Shown here: in pieces, positions 23,258-31,538 of the stretch
Numbering within the stretch: the stretch's first letter is position 1
Layout: each line of letters starts with the position of its first letter
The notes under the pieces: model-generated
What the model was told of the DNA's origin: nothing
Database searches by the model: none
Seen by the model: only the letters and a program-made list of their open reading frames with translations
Source: Gammaproteobacteria bacterium
GTDB taxonomy: Bacteria > Pseudomonadota > Gammaproteobacteria > Arenicellales > Poriferihabitantaceae
NCBI GenBank assembly: GCA_011523765.1
Contig: WTGA01000055.1
Span: 1-37,474 of the forward strand
Length of the DNA: 37,474 nt
Direction of reading: 5' to 3'
Program-made: the position numbers and the translations under genes

Positions 23258-25161
23258 TGATCGGTCAGCCCTGCATAATCGAAGCCTTCGTGTTCGGAGC
23301 AGACTTCCCAGCGGAACCGGGGAAAGGCATCGCCATCTTCAAACCCGGGTGGTGCCTTGAGCACCGAACGCTTGAGGAATCGACCATTTATTGGACCATC
23401 ATGCGATTCCGCGTCGCCCAGCACTGCAGCGATCTTCGCCCAATCCTCGAAGAAGTACTCTGCCAGCAACGGGATCACTTTGTGTCGCATGACAGCGTCC
23501 ACCTCGGCAATTGTCGTGCAGTCGATGAAATAGGCATGACCGATCTGGTGTTCGCGGTCATGGAGGTATTCGATCCGCTCGTTGATGGTGGTGAGGATTC
23601 CGGGCAGGTCGAGTCCGCATGCCTTGGCTGCATCGACCAACAGGGATGGATCGGGCATCATCTCGCGGAAAGTGAAACGCCGGCGCAACGCCGTGTCGAG
23701 CAGCGCGATAGACCGATCGGCGGTGTTCATCGTGCCCAGGATGTGCAGGTTAGAAGGCACACCGAATTTGACGCCGGAATAGGGCAGTCGCACTTTCAAC
23801 TCGTTTCGCTGGCCCAGGCGCTTGTCCGATTCGAGTAGCGTGATCAGCTCCCCGAACACCTTCGAGATGTTGGCCCGGTTGATCTCGTCGATGATCAGAA
23901 CGAAGGAGTCGGGTTCCGACGGAGCATCCGCCTGCCGTCTGTTTAGATAGCCCTCAAGTACAGGGACGTTGGCCTTGTCCAAAGAGAGTGGATAGAGCGT
24001 TTTCCGTTTAAAATCATGGAGGAAGATATCTCTGACGTTAACGCCTTCTTTATTCACCCATAGCCAGCGCACGGCGCGACGATGGTGATAGTCGCCCTCC
24101 GGTCGGGGGCGGAATTCGTAGTCACCGATGAATTCTCCAATCCCCTTGAACTGATCTTTTCCTTTCGACACAATCACGATATCGTGATTGTGTACCAAAT
24201 TCCGGAAGGTGTGGTGCATCCCGACCGACGTTAAGCCGGAATTGAGCATTCCTGCGGACTTGTAAGCCTCTTCGATTCTTTCTCGACTTTCGAACTTGTC
24301 ATCGCTCAAATCGATGTCTCCGTAACCGTGCAGCACGTAACCGCCTTCAATGGCCTCGTCGAAGAACTGTGCTTGTTCCGCGTTGTTTCTTCCGATCGAC
24401 ATCTTGAACACTTGCCGGCCTTCGACGGAAATCGCTTCGTTATGAGCAGACCGGCCCCTGTTCGCTTCCGCACATCTCGCGAGCCTCCGAAAAATGCCGG
24501 GCATCGTTTCCAGCCGGAAGCCGGCAGAGGAGGAATCGTCGCCGTCGTCGGATTCGGTCGTCGGCTGCCGGCCTTCCACGAAATCCTCGTAAGACATCGA
24601 TTGGTGAAAGGTAACGAACTCGATTCGTCCCTCTGCGCGGAGCCGCCGGTAAGTCTGCATCAATGCCTCGCGACCATCGGGAACCGATTCTCCACAGAGC
24701 CGGACAGCCTCTTCGGTAGTGGAAAACGTCTTGCCGGTACCCGGCGGTCCGTAGAGGATCAGATTCGTGGGGAGTGTCGGCATGGGTTTTCCCTGGTTGT
24801 TGCTTGTCGAGTTGCGATCCGCATCCGCGTCAGGTGGGGGAGATGCGCCGCCCAGGAACTGGCCATACTGATTTAGCCAACTGACCCAACTGGAAAGACG
24901 TCCGAGGGGTTTCTCGGAGCCCGGCATCAAGATCCGGTAGTCCTGCCCACCGTCGCGAGCGTCTTCCCGCATCTGGCGTAACCTTTCACGCAGAGATTCG
25001 AATCGGTCCGCTTCCCAGGCTGCGTCGAGATCCTGGAACGGCATCCCAAGCTCCGCCAGTTTGCGCTCTATCGTCCGGACGGCGTGAACACGGGTATTCC
25101 GTGCGGTGGGTGTAATTCCTTTTTGGTCGAGCCAAATCTTGAAGGCGTTTTTGTTCATCAT
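23254..25161 (-). CDS. mcrB: McrB-like AAA+ GTPase with EVE/PUA-like insertion
   Basis: A 635-residue McrB-type motor. Walker A GPPGTGKT is at 138-145, Walker B VLIIDEINR at 421-429, the McrB-specific MNTADRS at 478-484 and the arginine-finger-like LRRRF at 492-496. The N-terminal 105 residues, ending in a Trp-rich SSWVSWLNQYG, are unassigned. Between Walker A and Walker B an inserted domain of about 150 residues (247-400) includes FKMSIGR, GDIDLSD, a DIVIVSKGK strand, GIGEFIGDYEF and HHRRAVRWLW. That pattern is typical of EVE/PUA-like modified-base readers. Restriction would depend on GTP and on modified DNA. The frame is open to 25377 via a GTG inside a repeat; the tandem ATGs at 25161 and 25158 after AAAAGGA are the likelier start. 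Confidence 0.88.
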   Translation of the reverse strand: MMNKNAFKIWLDQKGITPTARNTRVHAVRTIERKLAELGMPFQDLDAAWEADRFESLRERLRQMREDARDGGQDYRILMPGSEKPLGRLSSWVSWLNQYGQFLGGASPPPDADADRNSTSNNQGKPMPTLPTNLILYGPPGTGKTFSTTEEAVRLCGESVPDGREALMQTYRRLRAEGRIEFVTFHQSMSYEDFVEGRQPTTESDDGDDSSSAGFRLETMPGIFRRLARCAEANRGRSAHNEAISVEGRQVFKMSIGRNNAEQAQFFDEAIEGGYVLHGYGDIDLSDDKFESRERIEEAYKSAGMLNSGLTSVGMHHTFRNLVHNHDIVIVSKGKDQFKGIGEFIGDYEFRPRPEGDYHHRRAVRWLWVNKEGVNVRDIFLHDFKRKTLYPLSLDKANVPVLEGYLNRRQADAPSEPDSFVLIIDEINRANISKVFGELITLLESDKRLGQRNELKVRLPYSGVKFGVPSNLHILGTMNTADRSIALLDTALRRRFTFREMMPDPSLLVDAAKACGLDLPGILTTINERIEYLHDREHQIGHAYFIDCTTIAEVDAVMRHKVIPLLAEYFFEDWAKIAAVLGDAESHDGPINGRFLKRSVLKAPPGFEDGDAFPRFRWEVCSEHEGFDYAGLTDQ

Positions 25162-25687
25162 TCCTTTTATGATTAGCAACTGAGGATTTTTCGTTGGTCG
25201 CAACCGATTGATATTTCGTCTGAATTGAGGGGCCTGAATGTCTGGAAAAACCACTTTTATGGTCAATCCCCCTCTGTTTTCAAACCCTGCGATCCTGACC
25301 GGGGTGCGTATTTCACGTACGTAACCACCTAAACCATGGGTAATGCTGAGCTCAGGATTACACGGGAAGGTTACCACTCATTTCAGACGAAGGTTACCAT
25401 CGGAGCGTGGCGACGCGGGTTTTGTATTATGGTTCGATAGTGGTGGTATTTGTCAAGGCTGTATTTTGTTTTGTCTGGAGCGAAGCCCCGCTGTCTTTTA
25501 TAAAAATTAGTAATAGCCGCCCGCCAGGGCGGAATCTTCGGGCCAGCACTTCCCTTCCCGGCCCGGTGAGTGGAATTCACGGTCCCGGGGGTCGGCCTGG
25601 GATTCGCTTTAATCATGATTTGGCCTCGTTGTCAGTAAAGTGCCTCGGTGGTAACGGTTGCCTTCGTCACAGGGGCGGGCCATCCCA
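25162..25687. other. Gene-free junction of the McrBC segment, probable mobile-element debris
   Basis: About 525 bp between mcrB and the transposase relic. It holds a direct repeat (listed separately) and, at 25649-25668, a minus-strand sequence beginning GACGAAGG that resembles the repeat unit in inverted orientation. Short open frames here have no family features. The mcrBC promoter must lie just upstream of 25161, where the DNA is AT-rich, but no clear hexamers were found. Confidence 0.4.
25366..25399. repeat. Direct repeat GAAGGTTACCA, two copies 23 bp apart
   Basis: Exact copies at 25366-25376 and 25389-25399. A variant unit, GACGAAGG followed by a GTTACCA end, is present on the minus strand at 25649-25668. 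Multiple short repeats of this sort are typical of transposase binding sites at insertion-sequence ends, and a transposase relic lies about 300 bp away. The element is not identified. Confidence 0.5.
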
Positions 25688-25810
25688 TTACTGATGGGTG
25701 CTGCCGTCCTGGTGCAGCATCATCCCCGGCCACGGCGACACCTCGCGGTGCTTGCTATGGGCACCACGCTTCGGTGCCCGCTTCACCACCCCCGCCTGCT
25801 TGTCTGTTAA
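25688..25810 (-). pseudogene. Relic of an integrase-core (DDE) transposase, ISNCY-like
   Basis: A minus-strand fragment translating to KQAGVVKRAPKRG, then a basic segment ending SPWPGMMLHQDGSTHQ. This matches the region of ISNCY/IS481-like transposases where the helix-turn-helix linker meets the first catalytic Asp of the DDE core (here in HQDGSTH). A TAA stop follows two codons after the conserved His, and no downstream catalytic region is recognisable, so the gene is truncated. The same open frame continues on the other side into the end of cysG, meaning the relic abuts the siroheme synthase gene. It marks an old insertion at the right border of the McrBC segment. Confidence 0.55.
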
Positions 25811-25856
25811 ATTACCCCTTGGGAATGCTTTGGAAACAGAGATTCCCCGGTATTCT

Positions 25857-27248
25857 TCATTGTGGAGGATGAAACCATTGCAGTGAAGCATGCAGCGTCA
25901 CCACGGACCCGACAATGGTCAGTGTCGGCGCCTGTACCCCGGACTTTTCAACCAACCCGGGCAATTGCTTCAGGGTGCTGACATGGGTCTTCTGGTCGAG
26001 GGTGGTGCCCTTTTCGATCACAGCCGCCGGAGTATCCTGATCACATCCATGTTCAATCAGTTTTTCACAGATGATCGGAAGACCCCGCAATCCCATATAG
26101 AACACCAGGGTCTGGCCCGGTGCCACCAGGTTTTTCCAATCCAGGTTCACCGTCCCGTTCTGCAGTTGCCCGGTCACAAACCGGACGGATTGCGCGTGGT
26201 CCCGATGGGTCAGCGGGATCCCCGAGTAACTGGCACAGCCGTTGGCGGCACTGATCCCCGGAATGACCTGGAATGGAACTCCGTTTTCCGCCAGCGTTTC
26301 AATCTCCTCTCCACCCCGGCCGAAGATAAACGGGTCCCCGCCCTTGAGCCGGGCGACCCTTCTTCCCCGCAGGGCATGCCGGACCAGCAGTTCATTGATA
26401 TCATTTTGTGGCAGTACATGGTTGGCCCGCTGTTTCCCGACATACACCAGCTCCTTGCCCGCTTCGAGCCGGTCGAGAATCTCTCGGGAAACCAGCCGGT
26501 CGTACAGGATGGTCTCGGCCTGCTGCAACAGCCGGAACGCACGCATCGTCAAGAGATCCGGGTCCCCCGGCCCAGCGCCCACCAGGTAGACCTCTCCCTT
26601 TGCACGGAAATGTTCCGGATCACTGATGGCCGACTGCAGTTGGGATTCCGCCTGGTCGTAATTTCCCGACAGGGCACCTTCCGCAATATACCCGTGCACC
26701 ACCTTGTTCCAGAATATCCTCCTGTCCCGGATGACCGGAATCTTCCGGTTGACCCGCCTTCTGTATTTGCCAAACAGCTTCGCAAGCCGGCCGTAACCGT
26801 GCGGGACAAAGGTGTTGATCCGGTCCCTCAGCAGCCTGGAAAACTGGGGCGAGGCGCTGCCACTGGAGATCGCGATCTGTGCCGGGTCCCGGTCAATGAC
26901 AATGGGAAACACCACATCGCAAAGCGAGGAATCATCCACCACGTTCACGAGAACGGAGCGCCGATTGCAATCCCGCGCAACCTGCCGGTTGACCGCCTTG
27001 ACATCGGTGGCGGCCACCACCAGATGGTACCCCCGGTCGATGTCGTCGGTCACATACGCCCGGCTTTCCACTTTTCCGGCACATTGCTCGACCAACCCGC
27101 AAATTTCCGGAAGCGGGTCAATGGCAATCACATCCACCGTGCCCCCTGCATCCATCACCCGTTGGGCGCGGCGCAAGGCAACCTTGCCGCCGCCCACCAC
27201 CAGGCAGCGGCAGCCCGAGAAGTCATGCATCAGGGGGAGGTATTTCAT
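25857..27248 (-). CDS. cysG: Siroheme synthase (fused CysG)
   Basis: A 463-residue multifunctional siroheme synthase. The N-terminal precorrin-2 dehydrogenase/ferrochelatase module (about 1-210) has the NAD site VVGGGKVALRR (17-27), the NVVDD motif (102-106) and the phosphoserine region ISSGSASP near 129. The C-terminal uroporphyrinogen-III C-methyltransferase module (about 215-455) has LVGAGPGDPD (222-231), RLKGGDPFIFGRGGEE and the VIPGISAANG block. It makes siroheme, the cofactor of sulfite and nitrite reductases, from uroporphyrinogen III using S-adenosylmethionine. Length matches E. coli CysG (457). The last few residues run into the transposase relic, so the extreme C-terminus may have been altered. 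It lies about 130 bp downstream of the TrpD2-like gene on the same strand. Confidence 0.95.
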   Translation of the reverse strand: MKYLPLMHDFSGCRCLVVGGGKVALRRAQRVMDAGGTVDVIAIDPLPEICGLVEQCAGKVESRAYVTDDIDRGYHLVVAATDVKAVNRQVARDCNRRSVLVNVVDDSSLCDVVFPIVIDRDPAQIAISSGSASPQFSRLLRDRINTFVPHGYGRLAKLFGKYRRRVNRKIPVIRDRRIFWNKVVHGYIAEGALSGNYDQAESQLQSAISDPEHFRAKGEVYLVGAGPGDPDLLTMRAFRLLQQAETILYDRLVSREILDRLEAGKELVYVGKQRANHVLPQNDINELLVRHALRGRRVARLKGGDPFIFGRGGEEIETLAENGVPFQVIPGISAANGCASYSGIPLTHRDHAQSVRFVTGQLQNGTVNLDWKNLVAPGQTLVFYMGLRGLPIICEKLIEHGCDQDTPAAVIEKGTTLDQKTHVSTLKQLPGLVEKSGVQAPTLTIVGSVVTLHASLQWFHPPQ

Positions 27249-27379
27249 GGACGGGGCCTATCCGGCAAAACCTCCATTTTGCCCATCAGGCAGGAAACCG
27301 CCGCTCCGGAGCCGGAGCCGCCGGCCCCGGCACATCCGCGGCAGGCAAAACGGCGTTGCGGGTTCCGGCCGACGGGCCA

Positions 27380-28489
27380 TCATTGCACCCGGCCCGACCT
27401 GAACCGGGCCAGGGCTTCACCACTGGCAATCGCTTCCCTGGCCTGAACCGCTCCTTCAGCCAGTGTCCCGTGCATTCCCGATTGTTTCAGGCCAATTGCA
27501 GCACCATACACCAGGCTGTCCAGCATCGGCCCGGGCCGGTTCGCCAGCGCGTCAAGCCCCAGTTCCAGGTTCAGTTCAACCAAATCCGCCAGGACGCCCG
27601 TATTCAGGAATTCCGTCTTCGTGATCGCCGGCGCATATTCATCCGGAATCGCAATGGCCCGTTTCTCCCGGTGAATGCCCAGCTCGCCCGGAGTCAGTTT
27701 GTACATCTCCATTTCCGCCTCTCCCCGGTACCCGAAATACCGGGATACCTGGCTCAGCGATGGAATGCAGCCGCCTTCGACCCCCCTTACAATACTCGCC
27801 GAACCATACCCGGCATGCCTGGCCAGCATGGCATACACCGGTGGATAGGCCTTGTGCACAAATCCGGTCATCAAATGGGTACAGCGGGCACCGCAGAGGG
27901 GACGGAGAATCACCTCCAAAGTGGAAATACAGCTTCGCTTGACCATCACGTCCCGCAAACCGACCAGGCCGGACAATCGGGCGATATACTGTTCCTGGTC
28001 AATATAGGCCCAGCCGACATCCGGGTTTTCCAGCGAGGCCGCCGCTTCGTCCACATCGGCCCCGACATGGATACCGGCCGCCGCCAGGATCATGTTCGCC
28101 GTAATACCGTATTTCGGCCCGACCGCATGCAGGCCGTGGAGATACGACGGCAACCCGCTGGCGGCAAAGACTGAGGGCAAGAATGCCGTGGCCGACAAGC
28201 CCCGCAAATATCCGTTGAACGGGTCTGCCAGCACCAGCACCTCCGGGCACCGGACCTCCACCTGCTCCATGGCCTTGATCAACGCGTTCAGGATACCCAG
28301 GTTCTCGGCATCACTCTCCCGCTTCATGCGCAGGGCGATCAGGAAGATTCCGGTGCGCACATCGTCAATCTCACCGTCCAGGATCATCGACATCGCATCC
28401 TCGGCTTCGGTCACATTGAGAGACCTGCTGAGTTCGGGACCGGTTGCCACCCGTTGAAGATATTCCCGCATTCGGGATTGAGGGGTCAT
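27380..28489 (-). CDS. TrpD2/YbiB-like glycosyl transferase-family protein
   Basis: A 369-residue protein of the anthranilate-phosphoribosyltransferase-like TrpD2 (YbiB) group. The N-terminal helical domain (LSRSLNVTEAEDAMSMILDGEIDDVRTGIFLIALRMK) and the following LRGLSATAFLPSVFAASGLPSYLHG resemble TrpD, but the PRPP-binding glycine loop and KHGN motif of true TrpD are altered. YbiB itself is reported to bind nucleic acid rather than act in tryptophan synthesis. Proteins of this kind are often found next to cysG or nitrate-assimilation genes in proteobacteria, as here. The frame is open to 28735, but the added part is Arg-rich with no homology; the ATG at 28489 is the better start. Confidence 0.75.
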   Translation of the reverse strand: MTPQSRMREYLQRVATGPELSRSLNVTEAEDAMSMILDGEIDDVRTGIFLIALRMKRESDAENLGILNALIKAMEQVEVRCPEVLVLADPFNGYLRGLSATAFLPSVFAASGLPSYLHGLHAVGPKYGITANMILAAAGIHVGADVDEAAASLENPDVGWAYIDQEQYIARLSGLVGLRDVMVKRSCISTLEVILRPLCGARCTHLMTGFVHKAYPPVYAMLARHAGYGSASIVRGVEGGCIPSLSQVSRYFGYRGEAEMEMYKLTPGELGIHREKRAIAIPDEYAPAITKTEFLNTGVLADLVELNLELGLDALANRPGPMLDSLVYGAAIGLKQSGMHGTLAEGAVQAREAIASGEALARFRSGRVQ

Positions 28490-28562
28490 GACCCTGAATT
28501 TTTTCGCATTGATACCCCGTGCCGGCCGATACGGTCCTTTCCCACTGGATCCTGGTCCGGAC

Positions 28563-29009
28563 CTAAATCGAATCTGCCAGGTCGTCAAACCCGGCTTTTC
28601 GATACCACTTCCTGGCCTCGTCCAGGTCAACGGGAACACCGAGTCCCTCCCCGTATATCCGTGCCAGGGTCGCCTGTGAACCCACCAGTCCCTGCTCCGC
28701 CGCTTTCGCAAACCAGTGAACGGCCTTCCCGGCATCCGCTTCGGTGCACTCGCCTTCCATATACATGAAACCCAGTCCGTGCTGTGCCAGGGCCAGGCCC
28801 TGTTCCGCCGCGGCTTTCATGTTTCGGTAGGCCATCCCTTCGTTGGCGACAATACCCAGCCCGTTTTGATGCATGATGGCCATTCTGTACTGTGCCTCGG
28901 CATGGCCCGCGTCCGCAAAGGGCGACAGAAACTTCAACGCCAGGGCAAAATGCCTGGATTCAAACGCATTGATACCACTGCGCAAATTTACGTCACGGTC
29001 CTCGATCAT
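28563..29009 (-). CDS. Sel1-repeat (TPR-like) protein
   Basis: A 148-residue protein with three Sel1-like repeats: AEAQYRMAIMHQNGLGI, LAQHGLGFMYMEGE and VGSQATLARIYGEGLGVPVD. Each is followed by the repeat's Ala-x-x-Trp/Tyr-x-x-Lys-Ala-Ala turn. Such short solenoids bind other proteins; no enzymatic role is expected. No signal peptide is evident, so it is probably cytoplasmic. It sits 73 bp upstream of the TrpD2-like gene on the same strand and may be co-transcribed with it and cysG. Confidence 0.8.
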   Translation of the reverse strand: MIEDRDVNLRSGINAFESRHFALALKFLSPFADAGHAEAQYRMAIMHQNGLGIVANEGMAYRNMKAAAEQGLALAQHGLGFMYMEGECTEADAGKAVHWFAKAAEQGLVGSQATLARIYGEGLGVPVDLDEARKWYRKAGFDDLADSI

Positions 29010-29135
29010 CTAGCCTCCCATCCCCTCAATGAACCCGTATGGGGTCCTGGTTTGCCGCAGGCGGTTTCGCAATCCAGGGCCTCCTTTGGGACATCCTGTC
29101 CTCCTGCAAACGGAATATCTATTATGCTCTCTTTG

Positions 29136-29155
29136 TTGGTAAACTGGTAAACCAA
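29136..29155. promoter_or_regulatory. Operator-like element between the Sel1 gene and the GST gene
   Basis: TTGGT (29136-29140) and ACCAA (29151-29155) form an inverted pair around a 10-bp spacer, and GGTAAAC occurs twice inside (29138-29144 and 29146-29152). It is upstream of the GST start at 29182, in an AT-rich gap between divergent genes. A TTGGT-N10-ACCAA arrangement could be bound by a dimeric regulator, but none is encoded nearby. Confidence 0.3.
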
Positions 29156-29181
29156 TATTAACCGAAAACCATGATCCCGAT

Positions 29182-29805
29182 ATGATTAATCTGTACACTT
29201 GGAGCACCCCGAACGGACGTAAGATATCCATCATGCTCGAGGAAACCGGGCTTCCCTATGTTGTCCACCCGGTTGATTTGGGGAAAAATGACCAATTCGA
29301 CGAGGGCTTTCTTCAGATCAGCCCCAACAACAAGATTCCAGCCATCGTCGATGAAGAGAACGGGTGCAGCATGATGGAATCCGGTGCCATCCTGATGTAC
29401 CTGGCTGAAAAAACCGGCATGCTGATGCCCGAAGCGTACCGATGGCAAATCCTGGAATGGCTGATGTGGCAAATGAGCGGAGTGGGCCCCAATTGCGGGC
29501 AGGCCCATCACTACATGCATTTCAGCCCGGGGGTCAATGAATACACCGAGAAACGTCTCAAAGTGGAGATCCAGCGACTCTACACCGTGCTGGACGACCG
29601 GCTGGAAGAAAACGAGTTTGTTGCGGGCGATTACTCCATCGCCGATATTTCGTTGTGGCCATGGGTCTCCAGGTTCGAGTGGCACCGGGTGGATCTCGAC
29701 GAATTCGAGAATGTGAAGCGCTGGTACCTGGAGACCGCAGGCCGGCCCGCAGTACAGAAAGGGTACGATATCCCCGAAACGGGAAGCGAAATCCCCATCC
29801 CCTGA
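29182..29805 (+). CDS. Glutathione S-transferase (nu-class, YfcG/YghU-like)
   Basis: A 207-residue cytoplasmic GST. The N-terminal thioredoxin fold starts LYTWSTPNGRKISIMLEE, with the Thr/Ser-Thr-Pro-Asn segment that binds glutathione or its disulfide in nu-class enzymes such as YfcG. It is followed by ISPNNKIPAIVD with the cis-Pro and MESGAILMYLAEKTG. The helical C-terminal domain contains FVAGDYSIADISLWPW. Full length. Known relatives have disulfide-bond reductase and peroxidase activity with glutathione. It is divergent from the Sel1 gene and is followed at once by a GC-rich hairpin. Confidence 0.9.
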   Translation: MINLYTWSTPNGRKISIMLEETGLPYVVHPVDLGKNDQFDEGFLQISPNNKIPAIVDEENGCSMMESGAILMYLAEKTGMLMPEAYRWQILEWLMWQMSGVGPNCGQAHHYMHFSPGVNEYTEKRLKVEIQRLYTVLDDRLEENEFVAGDYSIADISLWPWVSRFEWHRVDLDEFENVKRWYLETAGRPAVQKGYDIPETGSEIPIP

Positions 29806-29823
29806 AACCGGGAAGACCCGGTT
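29806..29823 (+). terminator. Hairpin immediately after the GST stop codon
   Basis: A perfect 7-bp stem (AACCGGG / CCCGGTT) with the 4-nt loop AAGA starts on the base after the TGA. It lacks a T-tract, so it may stabilise the transcript end or act with Rho rather than terminate on its own. Confidence 0.4.
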
Positions 29824-30305
29824 ACCGGTACCGGATCGCTCAAGAACGGGTCCGGGGAACTGCCGGGATTCTCCCGATCGGATATCGGTGGAAAATCCAG
29901 CCATTTCCGCCCGCCAATGATGTTCACCGGCCGGTTGCAATGAGGTCGGTCCGATACGACTGTTTGAGAATAAAAGCTTGCGAACAGATTTTTGGGAATC
30001 CCCGGCAATCCCGGACATGGCTCATTCCTGAAAGCCGGCGGGAATCGCGGTTGAAATGTTGCGCTTCACACTGCTGCGGAAGTATCATTGGAACCGTGCA
30101 TGCACTTCATGGCTTTCCGGTCTGAAACGTTGGACCGACCGAAACTCAAAGCGGTTCACTTCGGCGCGGAGGCGGGAGTGCATTGAATCCAAGCTGAAGG
30201 CAATACTGTTGAAGACTGCAGGCTCCCAAACTTTAACTCAACGATTTAGCTGAATATTTTCGGTCCCGACAGCGTTCCCTCGTCATACTCACGGTTGATT
30301 CATCC
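29824..30305. other. Gene-free stretch before the RND efflux genes
   Basis: About 480 bp. A plus-strand frame of 65 codons (30056-30253) is Lys/Arg/Ser-rich with no homology and is probably spurious. CCGG content falls along this stretch towards the level of the RND genes, suggesting that the compositional boundary lies here. No promoter hexamers were placed with confidence. Confidence 0.35.
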
Positions 30306-31397
30306 ATGGCCCAGCAAGCAACTCATTCCCCAAAGAAAAGTCGACTGTTCGGCTACCTTCAACTGCTCCTGGTCACCGGTGCGATTGTGGTCGCGCTCAT
30401 TTTGGCCAGAGCACCCGAACGCATAGAACGCGACATTCGCGTTGACCAGCCGGCTGAACAGGCACCCCCCGCGGTCAGCGTGCTCGAACAACCGCCAACG
30501 ACGAATTTCACGCCACCGATCAAACTGACCGGCAATGTGACTCTGGAAGAACGCGTCACCATCGGGTCCGAAGCCCGAGGCCGGGTAGCCTGGGTTTCGG
30601 AAAAATTCCGGGCGGGCGAAACCATCGCCGCCGATGAAGTTTTCGTCAGGATTGACCCAACCGAACACCAGTTGCGGATCCGGGAGATCAAGGCACAGAT
30701 ACGGATTCATGGACTGAGGTCAGAAGAAACCTCACCGGACGATGCGCGCAAGCAGGCCGCGTGGCGTGAATTGTTTGAAACGCGGCTCGAGCTGGCCAAT
30801 CTGAAACTGGCGCAAACCGAAATTTCCCTGCCGTATGATTTTCGCGTCACCCGGGCTGATGTGGAAGTGGGGGAGCTGGCCGGTCCGTTTGAGTATGTGG
30901 GGAAAGACGCTTCCATCCTGGGAGTCGGCTATCAACCCGAATCCTTGCAGGTCAGTGCCCCCATTGAACCGCAATTGCTGGAAAATTTGCAGCCGGTGAC
31001 GGGCCGGGCCGCCCGGATCGTGGTCGGAAACCGGGCCTATGAGGCAAAATTGGAGCGTGTGTCTTCGATCGTCGAGCGAAAGTCCCGCCTGATCCGGGTG
31101 TTTTTCAAATTTTCCGCCAACTCGGAGGACCTGCCGTTGCCGGGGATGTTCGCCCAAATCCATCTCCAGGGCCAGGCGCACGAAGGGGCTTTCGCGCTGC
31201 CGCTTGGCGCCATGCAGTCCGGTGAAACTGCGTGGGTGGTTGACAACGGTGTGTTAAGGGTCCGAACACCGAAAACACTTGGGCTAACCGATGAGTCCTG
31301 GATGGTTGAGCCATTTGATATCGCCGATGGGGTGGTTGTCGGTGATTTCCCGACCTTGACCGCCGGCGCGGCAGTGGTGGCCAGTCCGCTGAATTGA
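30306..31397 (+). CDS. RND efflux periplasmic adaptor (membrane fusion protein)
   Basis: A 363-residue HlyD/AcrA-type adaptor. It has an N-terminal inner-membrane anchor (LFGYLQLLLVTGAIVVALILA, about residues 14-34) after a short positive leader. A lipoyl-like half-motif (GRVAWVSEKFRAGETIAADEVFVRID, about 94-119) follows, then a short helical hairpin rich in charged residues (120-170) and a second lipoyl half (ISLPYDFRVTRADVEVGELAGPFEYVG). The C-terminal beta-barrel region ends near 360. It links the inner-membrane pump to an outer-membrane channel. The helical hairpin is shorter than in AcrA. The pump gene follows after 141 bp, so the two probably form one operon. Confidence 0.88.
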   Translation: MAQQATHSPKKSRLFGYLQLLLVTGAIVVALILARAPERIERDIRVDQPAEQAPPAVSVLEQPPTTNFTPPIKLTGNVTLEERVTIGSEARGRVAWVSEKFRAGETIAADEVFVRIDPTEHQLRIREIKAQIRIHGLRSEETSPDDARKQAAWRELFETRLELANLKLAQTEISLPYDFRVTRADVEVGELAGPFEYVGKDASILGVGYQPESLQVSAPIEPQLLENLQPVTGRAARIVVGNRAYEAKLERVSSIVERKSRLIRVFFKFSANSEDLPLPGMFAQIHLQGQAHEGAFALPLGAMQSGETAWVVDNGVLRVRTPKTLGLTDESWMVEPFDIADGVVVGDFPTLTAGAAVVASPLN

Positions 31398-31538
31398 CCC
31401 CTCGTCCATTCCGGTTGAAAACACGACCAAGTCCATACCCGATCAGATCATGGAGCCCGAAATCGTTCAAGCACGCATCCTGTCCAGCTTTGGCGGTGGA
31501 TCCGCATTGTCTGGTGCCTGCATTGCCGGGATGAGCTG

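Noticed and set aside
25162..25377. N-terminal extension of McrB to the GTG at 25377
   Set aside because: The extra 72 residues start inside a GAAGGTTACCA repeat and resemble no McrB domain; tandem ATGs at 25161 with a purine-rich site are a better start.
25762..25783. GGGCACC / GGTGCCC hairpin near the transposase relic
   Set aside because: It lies inside the coding remnant and is explained by the Gly/Ala/Arg codons there; no sign of a terminator or RNA gene.
25890..27446. A 518-codon plus-strand frame opposite cysG
   Set aside because: Antisense shadow; cysG motifs are unambiguous on the minus strand.
30056..30253. Small plus-strand frame of 65 codons upstream of the RND genes
   Set aside because: Basic, Ser-rich translation without hydrophobic or domain pattern and no ribosome binding site.
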